From: Polyangiaceae bacterium
GTDB lineage: Bacteria; Myxococcota_A; Polyangia; Polyangiales; Polyangiaceae
Length of the DNA: 64,000 bases
NCBI GenBank assembly: GCA_013214025.1
Contig: JABSRN010000080.1
Coordinates: 62,001-126,000 of the forward strand
Reading direction: 5' to 3'
This document shows positions 1-8,130 of the stretch, in pieces. The translations under genes were made by a program, and so were the position numbers. Numbering within the stretch: the stretch's first letter is position 1; each line of letters opens with the position of its first letter. The notes beneath the pieces were generated by a model. The model worked only from the letters and a program-made list of their open reading frames with translations. It ran no database searches and had not been told where the DNA came from.

Positions 1-377
1 AAACGCGCAACGATTATGAGCGCGATGTGTTTAACGGCGATGTTGGCGTGGTGCACGGCGTGGACAGCGAGCAGAGCCAGCTATCTGTGCGATTCGGCAG
101 TCGCTTGGTGCACTATGCGGACTCGGAACTCGACGCATTGAACTTGGCTTACGCCACCAGCATTCACAAGAGTCAGGGGAGCGAATACTCAGCGGTCGTG
201 ATCCCGATGTTGACGAGTCATTTTGTCATGTTGTCTCGCAACCTGCTCTACACTGCTGTGACAAGAGCGAAAAAGCTATGTGTCTTGGTTGCCGACCCCA
301 AGGCCTTAGGCATCGCTCTCGGCGAGGTGCGGCGGGAGCAGCGACAAACCCGGCTGGCGGAGTTGCTGAGGCGCTAG
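1..377 (+). CDS. recD2: RecD2-like ATP-dependent helicase, C-terminal fragment
   Basis: The reading frame is open from base 3, so this is the 3' end of a gene that starts outside the window; the GTG at 27 is internal. The first codons read TRNDYERDVFNGDVG, the segment that in RecD2/ExoV-type SF1B helicases precedes the UvrD_C_2 domain. It is followed by ATSIHKSQGSEYSAVVIP (helicase motif V region) and LLYTAVTRAKKLCVLV (motif VI, with the arginine that contacts ATP). Such enzymes unwind DNA 5' to 3' in repair and replication-fork processing. About 125 residues are visible, ending in a basic tail. The gene converges on the next one, 37 bases away. The family call is firm; RecD2 rather than another UvrD_C_2 helicase is likely from the NDYxRxVFNGD signature. 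Confidence 0.85.
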   Translation, partial: TRNDYERDVFNGDVGVVHGVDSEQSQLSVRFGSRLVHYADSELDALNLAYATSIHKSQGSEYSAVVIPMLTSHFVMLSRNLLYTAVTRAKKLCVLVADPKALGIALGEVRREQRQTRLAELLRR

Positions 378-414
378 AGTCGCTGTCCGATTTGATGCGC
401 AGCGCATTCGGAAA

Positions 415-2025
415 CTAGGGGATTCGGAAACTCTTGGAGACGGTCACCGGGTTACCTGAAAATGGCGGGACGCGGGCGCCGCGGAAAGTACGAGCGACAC
501 AACCGCCCGTGGTCGTACCGCCGAAGTTGCCGGCAATGACGTTGGCGCTGGTCACCCGCCCGCTGGTGGAAAAGGTAATCTGCACTTTGCCTTTGCCGGT
601 GGGGCCATCGGGCTTCTTACAGGATTTGGCTCTACCGGACGCGGCGCTGAGCGCGGCTTTGGCTGCGCTGGTATTGAATGGGGGTTTCTCCTCCGGCGCT
701 GCGGGCTCTGCTGCGGCAGGCTCTGCTGCGGCAGGCTCTGCTGCGCCTGCCGCAGCAGAGCCTGCCGGCGTCCCTGGAGACGGAGTCGTAGCCGGGGTAG
801 CGGGCGCTGACTGCGGGGCCTTGGCGGCGGCTTGGGCTGTCGCTGGGGCTTCAGCAGCTTTAACGGGGGCAGTCTTGGGCTCGGGTTCGGCTTTCGCGAG
901 ATCTTCTACGGAGGTTGTCGGTGGCTCGGCGGTCGCGGTCGCGGCAGTTGTAGGCGGAGCGGCCGCCGGGCTCGTGGGCTTTGGCGCCATCTCTGCGGCA
1001 GCAGCCGCTGCCGGGGGTTGGACCGCAGCTAATTGTGCTGACGGGGCGTCGGCGCGATTGCGTAGGAAGAGAAATGCGCCCGCTGCCACCAACAAGCCAA
1101 TGGCGGCACCGCCGACGAGCACTAATTTCTCCTTGCCACCACTGCTTGTGGGTTTGTTGGCTTCGGGCGCGATCTGGATGCTCGGCTCGTGCAAATTGCC
1201 CGACGACGGCGGGGGCGTAGATTTTACGGGGGCTGTGAGCAGAGCCTGGTTGTCCGGCTCTGATGCTATGTCGGCTGTCGCGGTGAGCAGGGCCAGATCG
1301 CTCAGGGGCGTAGCGGACTGCACTGGCGCCTGGTCGCCGGCATTGCGCGACGCTCCTGCTTTGAGCGCGTCCAAAGAAAACAGCACCGAATTCTCGTTGC
1401 GGGCTCCGGTGGCGCTCTCCACCGAAGGGTCCTGAATCACTTCTCGGGAGGCGATGCCGTCCTCTGCGCTACCAGCTAGGTTGTGATCGGCGAACAGATC
1501 CGGGGCTTTTGTTGACGAGGCTTCTGCAGTGAGATTCGCCAGGGCCGCGGGGGCCGGGGGAGCGACGGCGGCTGGTGCTGGTCCCAATATCGCTTTGAGC
1601 TCGGGTACTTCCTGCACCAGGACCCAGTCGCCCATGCCTTCGCGCCAAACATAGACTTCGCTCGTGATGCGCCCGGAGGCCCAGCCCTCCGCTATTTGAG
1701 TTGGGGTCATCGTCTCTGGTTCGTCGTCGCCGAGGTTGACCGACCATTCCGGCTCTGCGGTTATTGCGGCTTGGGTGGCTGACGCGATGGCCGCTTGCAC
1801 TTCCGGACTGTTGAACATCTCGGCACTCATGACCTGGGTGGCCTCTTCGCGCTCGTCCTCTTCTTCCGGCGCGTAGGCGGCTACGGTCACATCTTCGGGA
1901 GGTTTCGTGCCGTCAACCTTGATCATGTAGTCGCAGTTGCGACAGCGAATTTTGACCCGGCGACCCTGCACCCGGTCGTCGGGGATCTTGTAATTAAACC
2001 CGCAAGAGGAGCACACCACCTTCAT
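415..2025 (-). CDS. GltJ/AgmX-like protein: zinc ribbon, GYF_2 domain, membrane segment, TonB-like C terminus
   Basis: A 536-residue protein with ATG start. An MJ0042-type zinc ribbon sits at residues 1-39 (Cys5, Cys8, Cys28, Cys31). A GYF_2 domain follows at about 93-146 (WSVNLGDDEP ... YVWREGMGDWVLVQEVPEL). There is one membrane helix near residue 300 (LVLVGGAAIGLLVAAGAFLF), a long Ala/Pro/Glu-rich stretch with AAEP repeats, and a C-terminal TonB/AgmX-type domain of about 85 residues ending in SKSFRIP. This architecture matches GltJ (AgmX) of the myxobacterial gliding machinery, where the N-terminal part is cytoplasmic and the C terminus periplasmic. No other glt genes are present, so a motility role is inferred from architecture only; paralogues of this type are common in the phylum. 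The Pro/Ala segment is encoded by short tandem repeats that form a hairpin (see repeat feature). Confidence 0.8.
   Translation of the reverse strand: MKVVCSSCGFNYKIPDDRVQGRRVKIRCRNCDYMIKVDGTKPPEDVTVAAYAPEEEDEREEATQVMSAEMFNSPEVQAAIASATQAAITAEPEWSVNLGDDEPETMTPTQIAEGWASGRITSEVYVWREGMGDWVLVQEVPELKAILGPAPAAVAPPAPAALANLTAEASSTKAPDLFADHNLAGSAEDGIASREVIQDPSVESATGARNENSVLFSLDALKAGASRNAGDQAPVQSATPLSDLALLTATADIASEPDNQALLTAPVKSTPPPSSGNLHEPSIQIAPEANKPTSSGGKEKLVLVGGAAIGLLVAAGAFLFLRNRADAPSAQLAAVQPPAAAAAAEMAPKPTSPAAAPPTTAATATAEPPTTSVEDLAKAEPEPKTAPVKAAEAPATAQAAAKAPQSAPATPATTPSPGTPAGSAAAGAAEPAAAEPAAAEPAAPEEKPPFNTSAAKAALSAASGRAKSCKKPDGPTGKGKVQITFSTSGRVTSANVIAGNFGGTTTGGCVARTFRGARVPPFSGNPVTVSKSFRIP
704..767. repeat. 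15-bp tandem repeats with a 17-bp perfect inverted repeat inside a coding region
   Basis: On the plus strand a 15-base unit (GGCTCTGCTGCGGCA) starts at 704, 719 and, partly diverged, 734. The arm 729-745 is the exact reverse complement of 751-767, leaving a 5-base loop. The segment encodes the AAEPAAAEP-type linker of the minus-strand GltJ/AgmX-like protein. It is seen directly in the sequence. It could be slippage-prone or form an mRNA hairpin, but no function is shown. Confidence 0.8.
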
Positions 2026-2240
2026 AGAGTTTTCATACTAGCAAATACCTTCCGGTTTTCTTCCTTTCTTGCGATCCCGCCCTACGCGATTTGCTCTGAG
2101 GGGTGGACCGGCGGACGAGTAGTCCAGCAGCTCAGACGCGAGTCAGGCCGAGAATCGGGGCGTAGTCACATTTGGGCATGTGTCAGCGAGGCTGGCCGGA
2201 ACCCGCATTCCGCAGCCGAATAGTCCGCCAGCTTCGGGGG

Positions 2241-3782
2241 CTAGCTGTTCGCGGGGACGAGTGTGGCGCCGTCCTGTCCGCAAAATTGCGACCCATCAGC
2301 GTACCGAGTGCTGCAACGGGGGCAGACGGTTATGACCGGCGGCGGCGCCGCCGGCGCTGCCGCCACCGGCTGTATTTGCGGATTAGGCACTAGAACAGGA
2401 GACGTTTTGACCTCTCGCTGTTGGCCCGGAGGAGCTTGCCCTGGCGGTGTTTGGGCTGGGGGAGCCTCAACAACCTGGGTGCCGGAAAAATTACGCTGGC
2501 GGTCAGCGGTCATTCCAGGGGTGACCACGGCGGTCTTGGACAGCGCTGGGTTACGCGCCTGGCGGGGTCGAGGCGGAGGTTCCGCCTTGGCTGCAGCTGC
2601 TGCCTGTTTGCCGATGGCTGCGACCTTTTTTTCCTCCGCCACTGCGGCGGCTTGTCGGCCCCGGCGAATCATCATGAATCCGATCAGGGCGAGCCCGACT
2701 GCCACGAAGCCGACGACGCCCAAAAACACCATCTTTCGGGTCTTCGACCCGTCCTCGGCAGTTACGGATGTCGTGCTGATCGAGTTGGCAGTGGAAGACG
2801 GCGCTTTGGTGCGGGTCCCCTCTCCCTCTTCGTTGAACCCGCCCAGCTCCAGCAAGGACCGATAACGGGCGCTGGAAGCGACCTCTACCTCGACGGTGAC
2901 GGTGCGCCCGGGGATCGTTGCTGTGATCTTCACTACTTGCTCGGGCGCGTCGTCGCTGAGGCTCACCGTCCCGGGCTTTGGCATGGTCATCCCGTCAGGA
3001 GAGGCTAGTAGTTCCCATTTGGGTTCCACGCCCAAGCGACAGCCCTTGGCGTCGCGGACGGTTGCCTGAAATCGGAAGTTCTCACCCGAACGCATCAGTT
3101 TCTTGAGGGGGTGGATTTGGAGACTCGCGGGCAGCCCCCGCTTGGTGCAGTTGGCGGCCGATTTGTGCGCCGAGCGTTTGGGCTGCGCGGCAGACTTCTT
3201 CGCTTTCTTCGCGGGGACGGTCTTGCCGGCGCGCAGCTCGGGCTCTTGGCTGTTGGGGGCGGGCTCGCCGGCGCGTTGCACCAGCGTGTAGTTTCGCCAT
3301 CTACCGACACTGGCGGTGCAGTTCTGCCCCTGGACGACGAACTGGTATTGCCCGGTTTCAGCGAATGAAATGGCGTTGTCGGTGGCGTTGATGTTCGTAC
3401 GGATCGTGGTCTGGCGCGGGTCGGTCTTGCTGGTCTTGCAGACGTTGGCCCAAGCTCGTTGTCCACCGCTATGGCTCACCCGCCGGAGACCGGGATATTG
3501 CTCCCAACACTGGGAGGTCCGGTAGCTGCGCCCGCCGCCGGTGATGACCAATTCGTTGCCCGACTGATTGATGGTGACCGACGCTCGTCGAGCGCCTCCG
3601 CCAGATGGGCGGGGTCCGCAGGCATCGCCCCACTGGCCGATCCGCCAGCGCACCGTCATCGCACTCTGCGTCCAGCGCCCGGACAGGGGCGGCAGGGAGT
3701 CGGCGGGTGCCGTCTCAGGTGACGATACCAGCACCAGGAGGGCGAAAAATACGCTCAGAGCAATTCTTGGCAGTGCGGTCAC
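2241..3782 (-). CDS. Exported single-pass membrane protein with C-terminal zinc ribbon
   Basis: A 513-residue protein of unknown function starting at GTG (3782). Residues 1-27 look like a signal peptide (hydrophobic core LSVFFALLVLV, then SSPETAPA). The following 300 residues form an extracytoplasmic region with paired Trp/Cys and a Lys-rich linker. A second hydrophobic helix (MVFLGVVGFVAVGLALIGFMM) is followed by RRGR, suggesting the chain re-enters the cytoplasm. There it continues as a Pro/Gln-rich linker and a terminal zinc ribbon with the pattern CPRCSTRY...FCGQDG. The neighbouring minus-strand gene 215 bases downstream also couples a zinc ribbon to a membrane helix, so the two may be functionally linked. 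I do not recognise a named family for the extracytoplasmic part. Confidence 0.7.
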   Translation of the reverse strand: MTALPRIALSVFFALLVLVSSPETAPADSLPPLSGRWTQSAMTVRWRIGQWGDACGPRPSGGGARRASVTINQSGNELVITGGGRSYRTSQCWEQYPGLRRVSHSGGQRAWANVCKTSKTDPRQTTIRTNINATDNAISFAETGQYQFVVQGQNCTASVGRWRNYTLVQRAGEPAPNSQEPELRAGKTVPAKKAKKSAAQPKRSAHKSAANCTKRGLPASLQIHPLKKLMRSGENFRFQATVRDAKGCRLGVEPKWELLASPDGMTMPKPGTVSLSDDAPEQVVKITATIPGRTVTVEVEVASSARYRSLLELGGFNEEGEGTRTKAPSSTANSISTTSVTAEDGSKTRKMVFLGVVGFVAVGLALIGFMMIRRGRQAAAVAEEKKVAAIGKQAAAAAKAEPPPRPRQARNPALSKTAVVTPGMTADRQRNFSGTQVVEAPPAQTPPGQAPPGQQREVKTSPVLVPNPQIQPVAAAPAAPPPVITVCPRCSTRYADGSQFCGQDGATLVPANS

Positions 3783-4188
3783 GGGCAGAACAGATGGGTT
3801 AGGTAGGGGAGCGGCGTTCGCCCACAGTCGTCTCTACAGGCACTGCGCTCTCGCTGCTGCGAAACATTACATGTCAAGCTGCCAAAATCGGCCATTCCGA
3901 GCAGTCAGCCCTCGCCCCTGCAGGCCGACCAGCCGTTGCGGTGTCGGCCTGCAGTAGCTCGCCACCGCTCGCCCGTCGTGAGCGGGATACAGAAGTGAGG
4001 GGAATGGACTGCTGCCGTGTAGGGTTCCACGAATTCGAGCGCGGCGCTCAGCCCTCATTCGGCTCTACTGTTCCCCCGGCTATCCGTTGACAGGTCATTT
4101 TTAGCGGTGTTAGCGTGGCTACGTGTAGGGAAATGAACGCTTTGTTAAGGGTTTCCCAACCTTATGCCAATCGGGCGTGGAGCATTAG
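3783..4188. other. Divergent intergenic region with hairpin and candidate promoter
   Basis: About 400 bases between the minus-strand zinc-ribbon protein and the plus-strand OmpA gene. It contains a 12-bp perfect inverted repeat (3918-3929 with 3943-3954, arm CTGCAGGCCGAC, 13-base loop) that is not followed by a T-run on either strand. It also contains a TTGACA box at 4087. No convincing coding region is seen. Confidence 0.5.
4087..4116 (+). promoter_or_regulatory. Candidate sigma-70 promoter of the OmpA/TSP3 gene
   Basis: A perfect -35 hexamer TTGACA (4087-4092) is followed, after 18 bases, by TAGCGT (4111-4116), which matches the -10 consensus at positions 1, 2 and 6. It lies about 70 bases upstream of the start codon at 4189. 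The -10 match is weak, so this is a proposal. Confidence 0.35.
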
Positions 4189-6276
4189 ATGAGCGGTCGA
4201 ACCAGAGCGAGCAGCACGGCTGAGTGGAAAGCGCCTACCGGCGCCAAATGGTGGGCCGATCGGGCACGGATTGGGGGGATCCTGCTGGCCGCAGTCGCCA
4301 TCAGTCAATTTGCCGTCGTGTCTGGGGTTAGCGCTCAGGCGGAGGAGCAACGAGCCCCCGCGCGGAACGGAGACGGAATGGATCTGCATCTGTTCCGGTC
4401 AGCGGTCGATTCCAAGGGCTTTTTCACGCTGAACGGGTCGGACATCCTGGGGGCGAACGACATTAGTTTTGGCCTGGTAATGGACTACGGAAAAAATCTG
4501 CTGCGGACGGCGGATGGTACGGTGCCGTTGACCGCCGCTGGTGAAGAGTGCGAGCCCGGCACGTCCTGTGTCACCACCGATCTCGGCAGTGGTACCGACG
4601 CTATCGTCACTGACTCCTATCAAGGCGCGTTCAACTTCAACTACGGCATTGCGAACTTCGCGACTGTGGGTTTGAGCTTGCCCTTCGCGTTGATGACGAC
4701 GGATCCGACGTACCAAATCGGTGCGACGGGGGATCTCTACGATACCCAGCAACTGGACGTGCAGAAGCTGTCGACGGTGGCGCTGCACGCCAAGATCCGA
4801 ATCACACGGGTGGACAAGGGCGTAGGCCTGGCGCTGGTTGCCCAAGGTGGCATACCGCTCGCGGACGCAGCAGAAGATCTCGCAGCGGATCCCGGCGCTT
4901 GGTACTGGCCCCAGATTGTCGCCGAGACTCGTTTTGGAGGCACCGGCGGATTCAAGATTGGCGTCAACGCGGGCTACCGTGGTCACACGGCGACCAACCG
5001 AACGTCCTTTGGTCTGAAGAACGACGGCTCTCCCCAATTGGCCGAGGGCGAGTTCGAGTACGGCAACCTGGCGACCTTCAGCGGTGGCTTTGCCTGGCGC
5101 GCTCTAGAGGCGATGGATCTCATCGCCGAGACCTACGGCACCTACTTGGTGGACGGCAATTCTGCAGAAAAACAGAAGCTCAGCCAGGAATTCGTCGGCG
5201 GTCTAAAAATGTTCGTCGAGCACAATAGCTACTTCATGATCGGTGGCGGCACCCGCCTCATGAGCACCGGTTTTGAAGCGGCAGACTATCGATTGTTTTT
5301 CGGTATCGTGTTTGAGCCCTCCATTGGTGACCGAGACGGTGACGGATACAAAGACGACGAGGACCAGTGTCCCGATGAGCCGGAAGATTTCGATAACTTC
5401 CGGGACGACGATGGTTGCCCCGATCCGGATAACGACAACGACGGCATTCCCGATGTGGACGATCGCTGTCCGAACGTTCCCGAGGATCACGATGGTGATG
5501 AGGACGAAGACGGTTGTCCGGAAGGCTCCGATGGAGACCGCGACGGTGACGGCATCCTTGATTCCCGCGACAAGTGCCCGGACGATCCCGAGGACCGAGA
5601 TGGTTTCGAGGACAAGGACGGCTGCCCGGATCCGGACAACGACAAGGACGGAATTCCGGACGTAAAGGATGATTGTCCGCTGGATCCGGAAGACAAAGAT
5701 GGCTTCGAAGATGAAGACGGCTGTCCGGATCCCGACAACGACAAGGATCAAATTCTGGATGTGGACGACGAGTGTCCCAACGACCCAGAGGTCTACAACG
5801 GCTTTGAAGACGAAGACGGTTGTCCCGATAAGGGCAAGGTCATCATCGAAGGCAGTGACATCATGATCTTGGACAAGGTCCAGTTCGAGACGGGTAGCGC
5901 GGAGATCCGTTCCAGTTCATTCGCCATCCTGGATGCGGTGTCCACGACGCTCAACCATCACCCAGAGTTCCTCGTGATCGAGGTAGCGGGTCACGCCGAC
6001 GAGCGTTCCTCCGATGAGTACAACCTGACGCTGACCCAGGACCGGGCCCGTTCAGTTGTCGAGGCTATGATCAGCCGGGGTGTCGAGCGCAAGCGCGTCG
6101 TGTCTCAGGGCTACGGCGAATACTGCCCGATGGTCGACGAGAGTAACGCTGTGGCTTGGGAGAAGAACCGCCGAGTCGAATTCAAGGTCGTGAAGACCGA
6201 AGATGGCGATACTGGGGTCGAACGGGGCTGTGCCGCCGCTCGCTCCAAGGGCGTCATTCCTCCGACGGTCGAGTAG
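4189..6276 (+). CDS. OmpA-family outer-membrane protein with thrombospondin type 3 calcium repeats
   Basis: A 695-residue protein. The N terminus has an unusually long basic lead before the signal-peptide core (IGGILLAAVAISQFAVVSG), so initiation may be at this ATG with a long n-region. Residues of about 60-375 form an alternating, aromatic-rich region typical of an outer-membrane beta-barrel. Residues 381-548 are a run of thrombospondin type 3 repeats (DxDxDGxxD and DEDGCPD motifs), which bind calcium. Residues 558-672 form an OmpA/Pal peptidoglycan-binding domain (VQFETGSAEI, GHADERSSDEYN, NRRVEFKVV). It probably links the outer membrane to the cell wall, with the calcium repeats as a spacer. 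At DNA level the repeat unit is about 108 bases. Its 3' end overlaps the convergent lipoprotein gene by 23 bases. Confidence 0.9.
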   Translation: MSGRTRASSTAEWKAPTGAKWWADRARIGGILLAAVAISQFAVVSGVSAQAEEQRAPARNGDGMDLHLFRSAVDSKGFFTLNGSDILGANDISFGLVMDYGKNLLRTADGTVPLTAAGEECEPGTSCVTTDLGSGTDAIVTDSYQGAFNFNYGIANFATVGLSLPFALMTTDPTYQIGATGDLYDTQQLDVQKLSTVALHAKIRITRVDKGVGLALVAQGGIPLADAAEDLAADPGAWYWPQIVAETRFGGTGGFKIGVNAGYRGHTATNRTSFGLKNDGSPQLAEGEFEYGNLATFSGGFAWRALEAMDLIAETYGTYLVDGNSAEKQKLSQEFVGGLKMFVEHNSYFMIGGGTRLMSTGFEAADYRLFFGIVFEPSIGDRDGDGYKDDEDQCPDEPEDFDNFRDDDGCPDPDNDNDGIPDVDDRCPNVPEDHDGDEDEDGCPEGSDGDRDGDGILDSRDKCPDDPEDRDGFEDKDGCPDPDNDKDGIPDVKDDCPLDPEDKDGFEDEDGCPDPDNDKDQILDVDDECPNDPEVYNGFEDEDGCPDKGKVIIEGSDIMILDKVQFETGSAEIRSSSFAILDAVSTTLNHHPEFLVIEVAGHADERSSDEYNLTLTQDRARSVVEAMISRGVERKRVVSQGYGEYCPMVDESNAVAWEKNRRVEFKVVKTEDGDTGVERGCAAARSKGVIPPTVE

Positions 6277-8062
6277 CCGGCGGCGGCACAGGTGGCGTGT
6301 CCACCGACGTTGACGGCTTGGCCGGGCCGGACCCTTCGGCGGATGACGGCGCGGGCGCAACGGCTGGGGTCATCTGGATGACCGTGGTTGTCACTGGCGG
6401 ACTGATAAAGAGAGAGCCCACGTCGGGTGGAGCGGCATCCGCCGAAACGGGGGCGCTCGCTGTCGGAACCGATTTGGCAACGGGCTCAACAGCGTTCCAG
6501 CGAAACGGCCCAGTCGCGAGACGTTCCGCATCGCTGGGTACAGCCGCGGTCAACACATGTCCCGTTCGGCTCAGCGCGAGCGCCTTCCCCGAGCTCGTGC
6601 CCAGGAGACTGGCCGATCGAGTGTCGAATAGGTAGGGCGGCACCAGTAACAATCGGCCCCGTCGGAGGCTCGCGCTGAGTTCGTCGATGGGAGCCGTGAG
6701 CTGTTGACTGTACTTCGGGGACCACTGCCAGATGCTCCGATCGCGTCTAAGCAGCAGCTGCTCCCCATGCACGCTCAGGACTCGATCTCCTGGCGAGAGC
6801 TCAATCAGTTTCTTGTGCTCGACATCCCACAACATCGCGGCCGCCCCCGGATACAGCGGCACATAGCTGGCGCCCGGGGCGGCCCAGGTGTCGGACGCGA
6901 AGGGGCTGAGCTGGATATCGAGAGAGCGCCGCCCCCCTGCATGACTGAGCCATACTTCGGAGCGTCCCCCTTCTCGCAAACAGGCGACCAAGACCTGGTC
7001 TCGTGCGGCATCGACGTGCAGGGTGCGAGCGTTGCACCGTTCACTGAAGCGCTCTCGGACGGGCCCCGAGCCTTTTTGGACCAGGGCACCACTGGCCAAT
7101 CGCTCCAGATAACTATTGCCCATGGCCCGAACGAAGTGCGGCGCTTCCGTCGGTGGACCTCCGGCAGAGGGCAGTAGTCGGACGTTCGCGCGGTCGCCCG
7201 GGTATTCCCAAGCGCTGTACCGGGGCACAGGACCGTGACAGTCGTTGGTGGCGGACTTTCGAAGTTGATAGGGCCAATCGATTCGATTGTTTTTGTTGGT
7301 ATCCGTCGTCACCACGAAGAGTTGAATCCAGCGGCCACTGGCGTCGAACTGGGCGCGCCACAGCAAGCCTGTGCCCGGATCTAGCTCTAACTCCTCGCCC
7401 GTCCTCAGTTGTCGCACGACCACGCGGAGGCCGGCCTCGGTCGTGCGTAGATACAGCAGGCGCTCCCCAGTAGGGTCAAAGTGCACACTCCTGTGACCTC
7501 GATAGGACGAAGCGTCGTCCCGTAGATCGGCGCCGAGAGCGCTGAGATCTACTTGGGTCTTGCTCCAGGTATCGAGCAAGTAGAGGCGACTGTTGTTGAG
7601 CAACGCCACCCAGCGACCACTCGGATCGCTGCCGACGTAGCGATCCATTGTGGCGCCCGGCCCGCTGCCCACCGTGAGGTAGGCCTGAAGTTGATCTCCC
7701 GCAAGCGCACCAAAGGCACCGACATTGACCCGGATGTCACCGTCGGAATTGGTGTCCTCGCGCGCCTGACAGTAGGCGACCCAACGGCCGTCAGGCGAGC
7801 TAGCGATGAAGGTACTGGGAGCTGCCGTTCCGATATCCCCCGGGGCAAGAGGCGGTGCTTGTTCGGGACGGGACGCGGCGCCACCGGTGGCGGTTGCTGG
7901 CGGTGGCGTGGCGCTTGGCTTTGCCGTGGAGTTGGGCCCAGGTGCAGGATCCAACGGAGGGACCGGACTGCGGCAGCCGAGCCCGAAGGCGATGGGGCAA
8001 AGCCAGAACGGTAGAGCCCGAGATGAGCGTCGAAGGGGTCGCGAAGAGCGTCGGTCCGGCAT
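6254..8062 (-). CDS. Lipoprotein with TolB/WD40-like beta-propeller repeats
   Basis: A 602-residue protein with ATG start. The signal sequence LPFWLCPIAFGLGC ends in a lipobox, with Cys at about residue 29, after an Arg-rich n-region. A Pro/Ala-rich linker follows. Residues of about 85-520 contain repeated strands of the type SPDGRWVAYC, DPSGRWVALL, DPTGERLLYL and DASGRWIQLF, the signature of TolB-type propellers. The C terminus is a low-complexity Pro/Ala/Ser region. These proteins are usually periplasm-facing or surface-anchored binding scaffolds; the ligand cannot be told from the sequence. It converges on the OmpA gene and diverges from the mutase gene, which starts 69-144 bases upstream of this one depending on the codon used. 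Confidence 0.7.
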   Translation of the reverse strand: MPDRRSSRPLRRSSRALPFWLCPIAFGLGCRSPVPPLDPAPGPNSTAKPSATPPPATATGGAASRPEQAPPLAPGDIGTAAPSTFIASSPDGRWVAYCQAREDTNSDGDIRVNVGAFGALAGDQLQAYLTVGSGPGATMDRYVGSDPSGRWVALLNNSRLYLLDTWSKTQVDLSALGADLRDDASSYRGHRSVHFDPTGERLLYLRTTEAGLRVVVRQLRTGEELELDPGTGLLWRAQFDASGRWIQLFVVTTDTNKNNRIDWPYQLRKSATNDCHGPVPRYSAWEYPGDRANVRLLPSAGGPPTEAPHFVRAMGNSYLERLASGALVQKGSGPVRERFSERCNARTLHVDAARDQVLVACLREGGRSEVWLSHAGGRRSLDIQLSPFASDTWAAPGASYVPLYPGAAAMLWDVEHKKLIELSPGDRVLSVHGEQLLLRRDRSIWQWSPKYSQQLTAPIDELSASLRRGRLLLVPPYLFDTRSASLLGTSSGKALALSRTGHVLTAAVPSDAERLATGPFRWNAVEPVAKSVPTASAPVSADAAPPDVGSLFISPPVTTTVIQMTPAVAPAPSSAEGSGPAKPSTSVDTPPVPPPATRPSEE

Positions 8063-8130
8063 GCGAGCTCACCAATAGTATTCGTCTTCGCTAACTGCGG
8101 AAGCCGGGTTGACCGCATTTCTTCTGATTC

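Noticed and set aside
434-1435. Plus-strand open frame of 333 codons
   Set aside because: Antisense of the GltJ/AgmX-like gene, with Ala/Gly/Val-rich composition and no family features; the minus strand has clear domains.
3918-3954. 12-bp inverted repeat taken at first for a terminator
   Set aside because: No T-run follows on either strand and it lies in a divergent region where no transcript should end; its role is left open.
5203-5751. Long minus-strand open frame with Val/Ile-rich repeats
   Set aside because: It is the antisense of the acidic thrombospondin-3 repeats; the hydrophobic look comes from complementing Asp/Glu codons.
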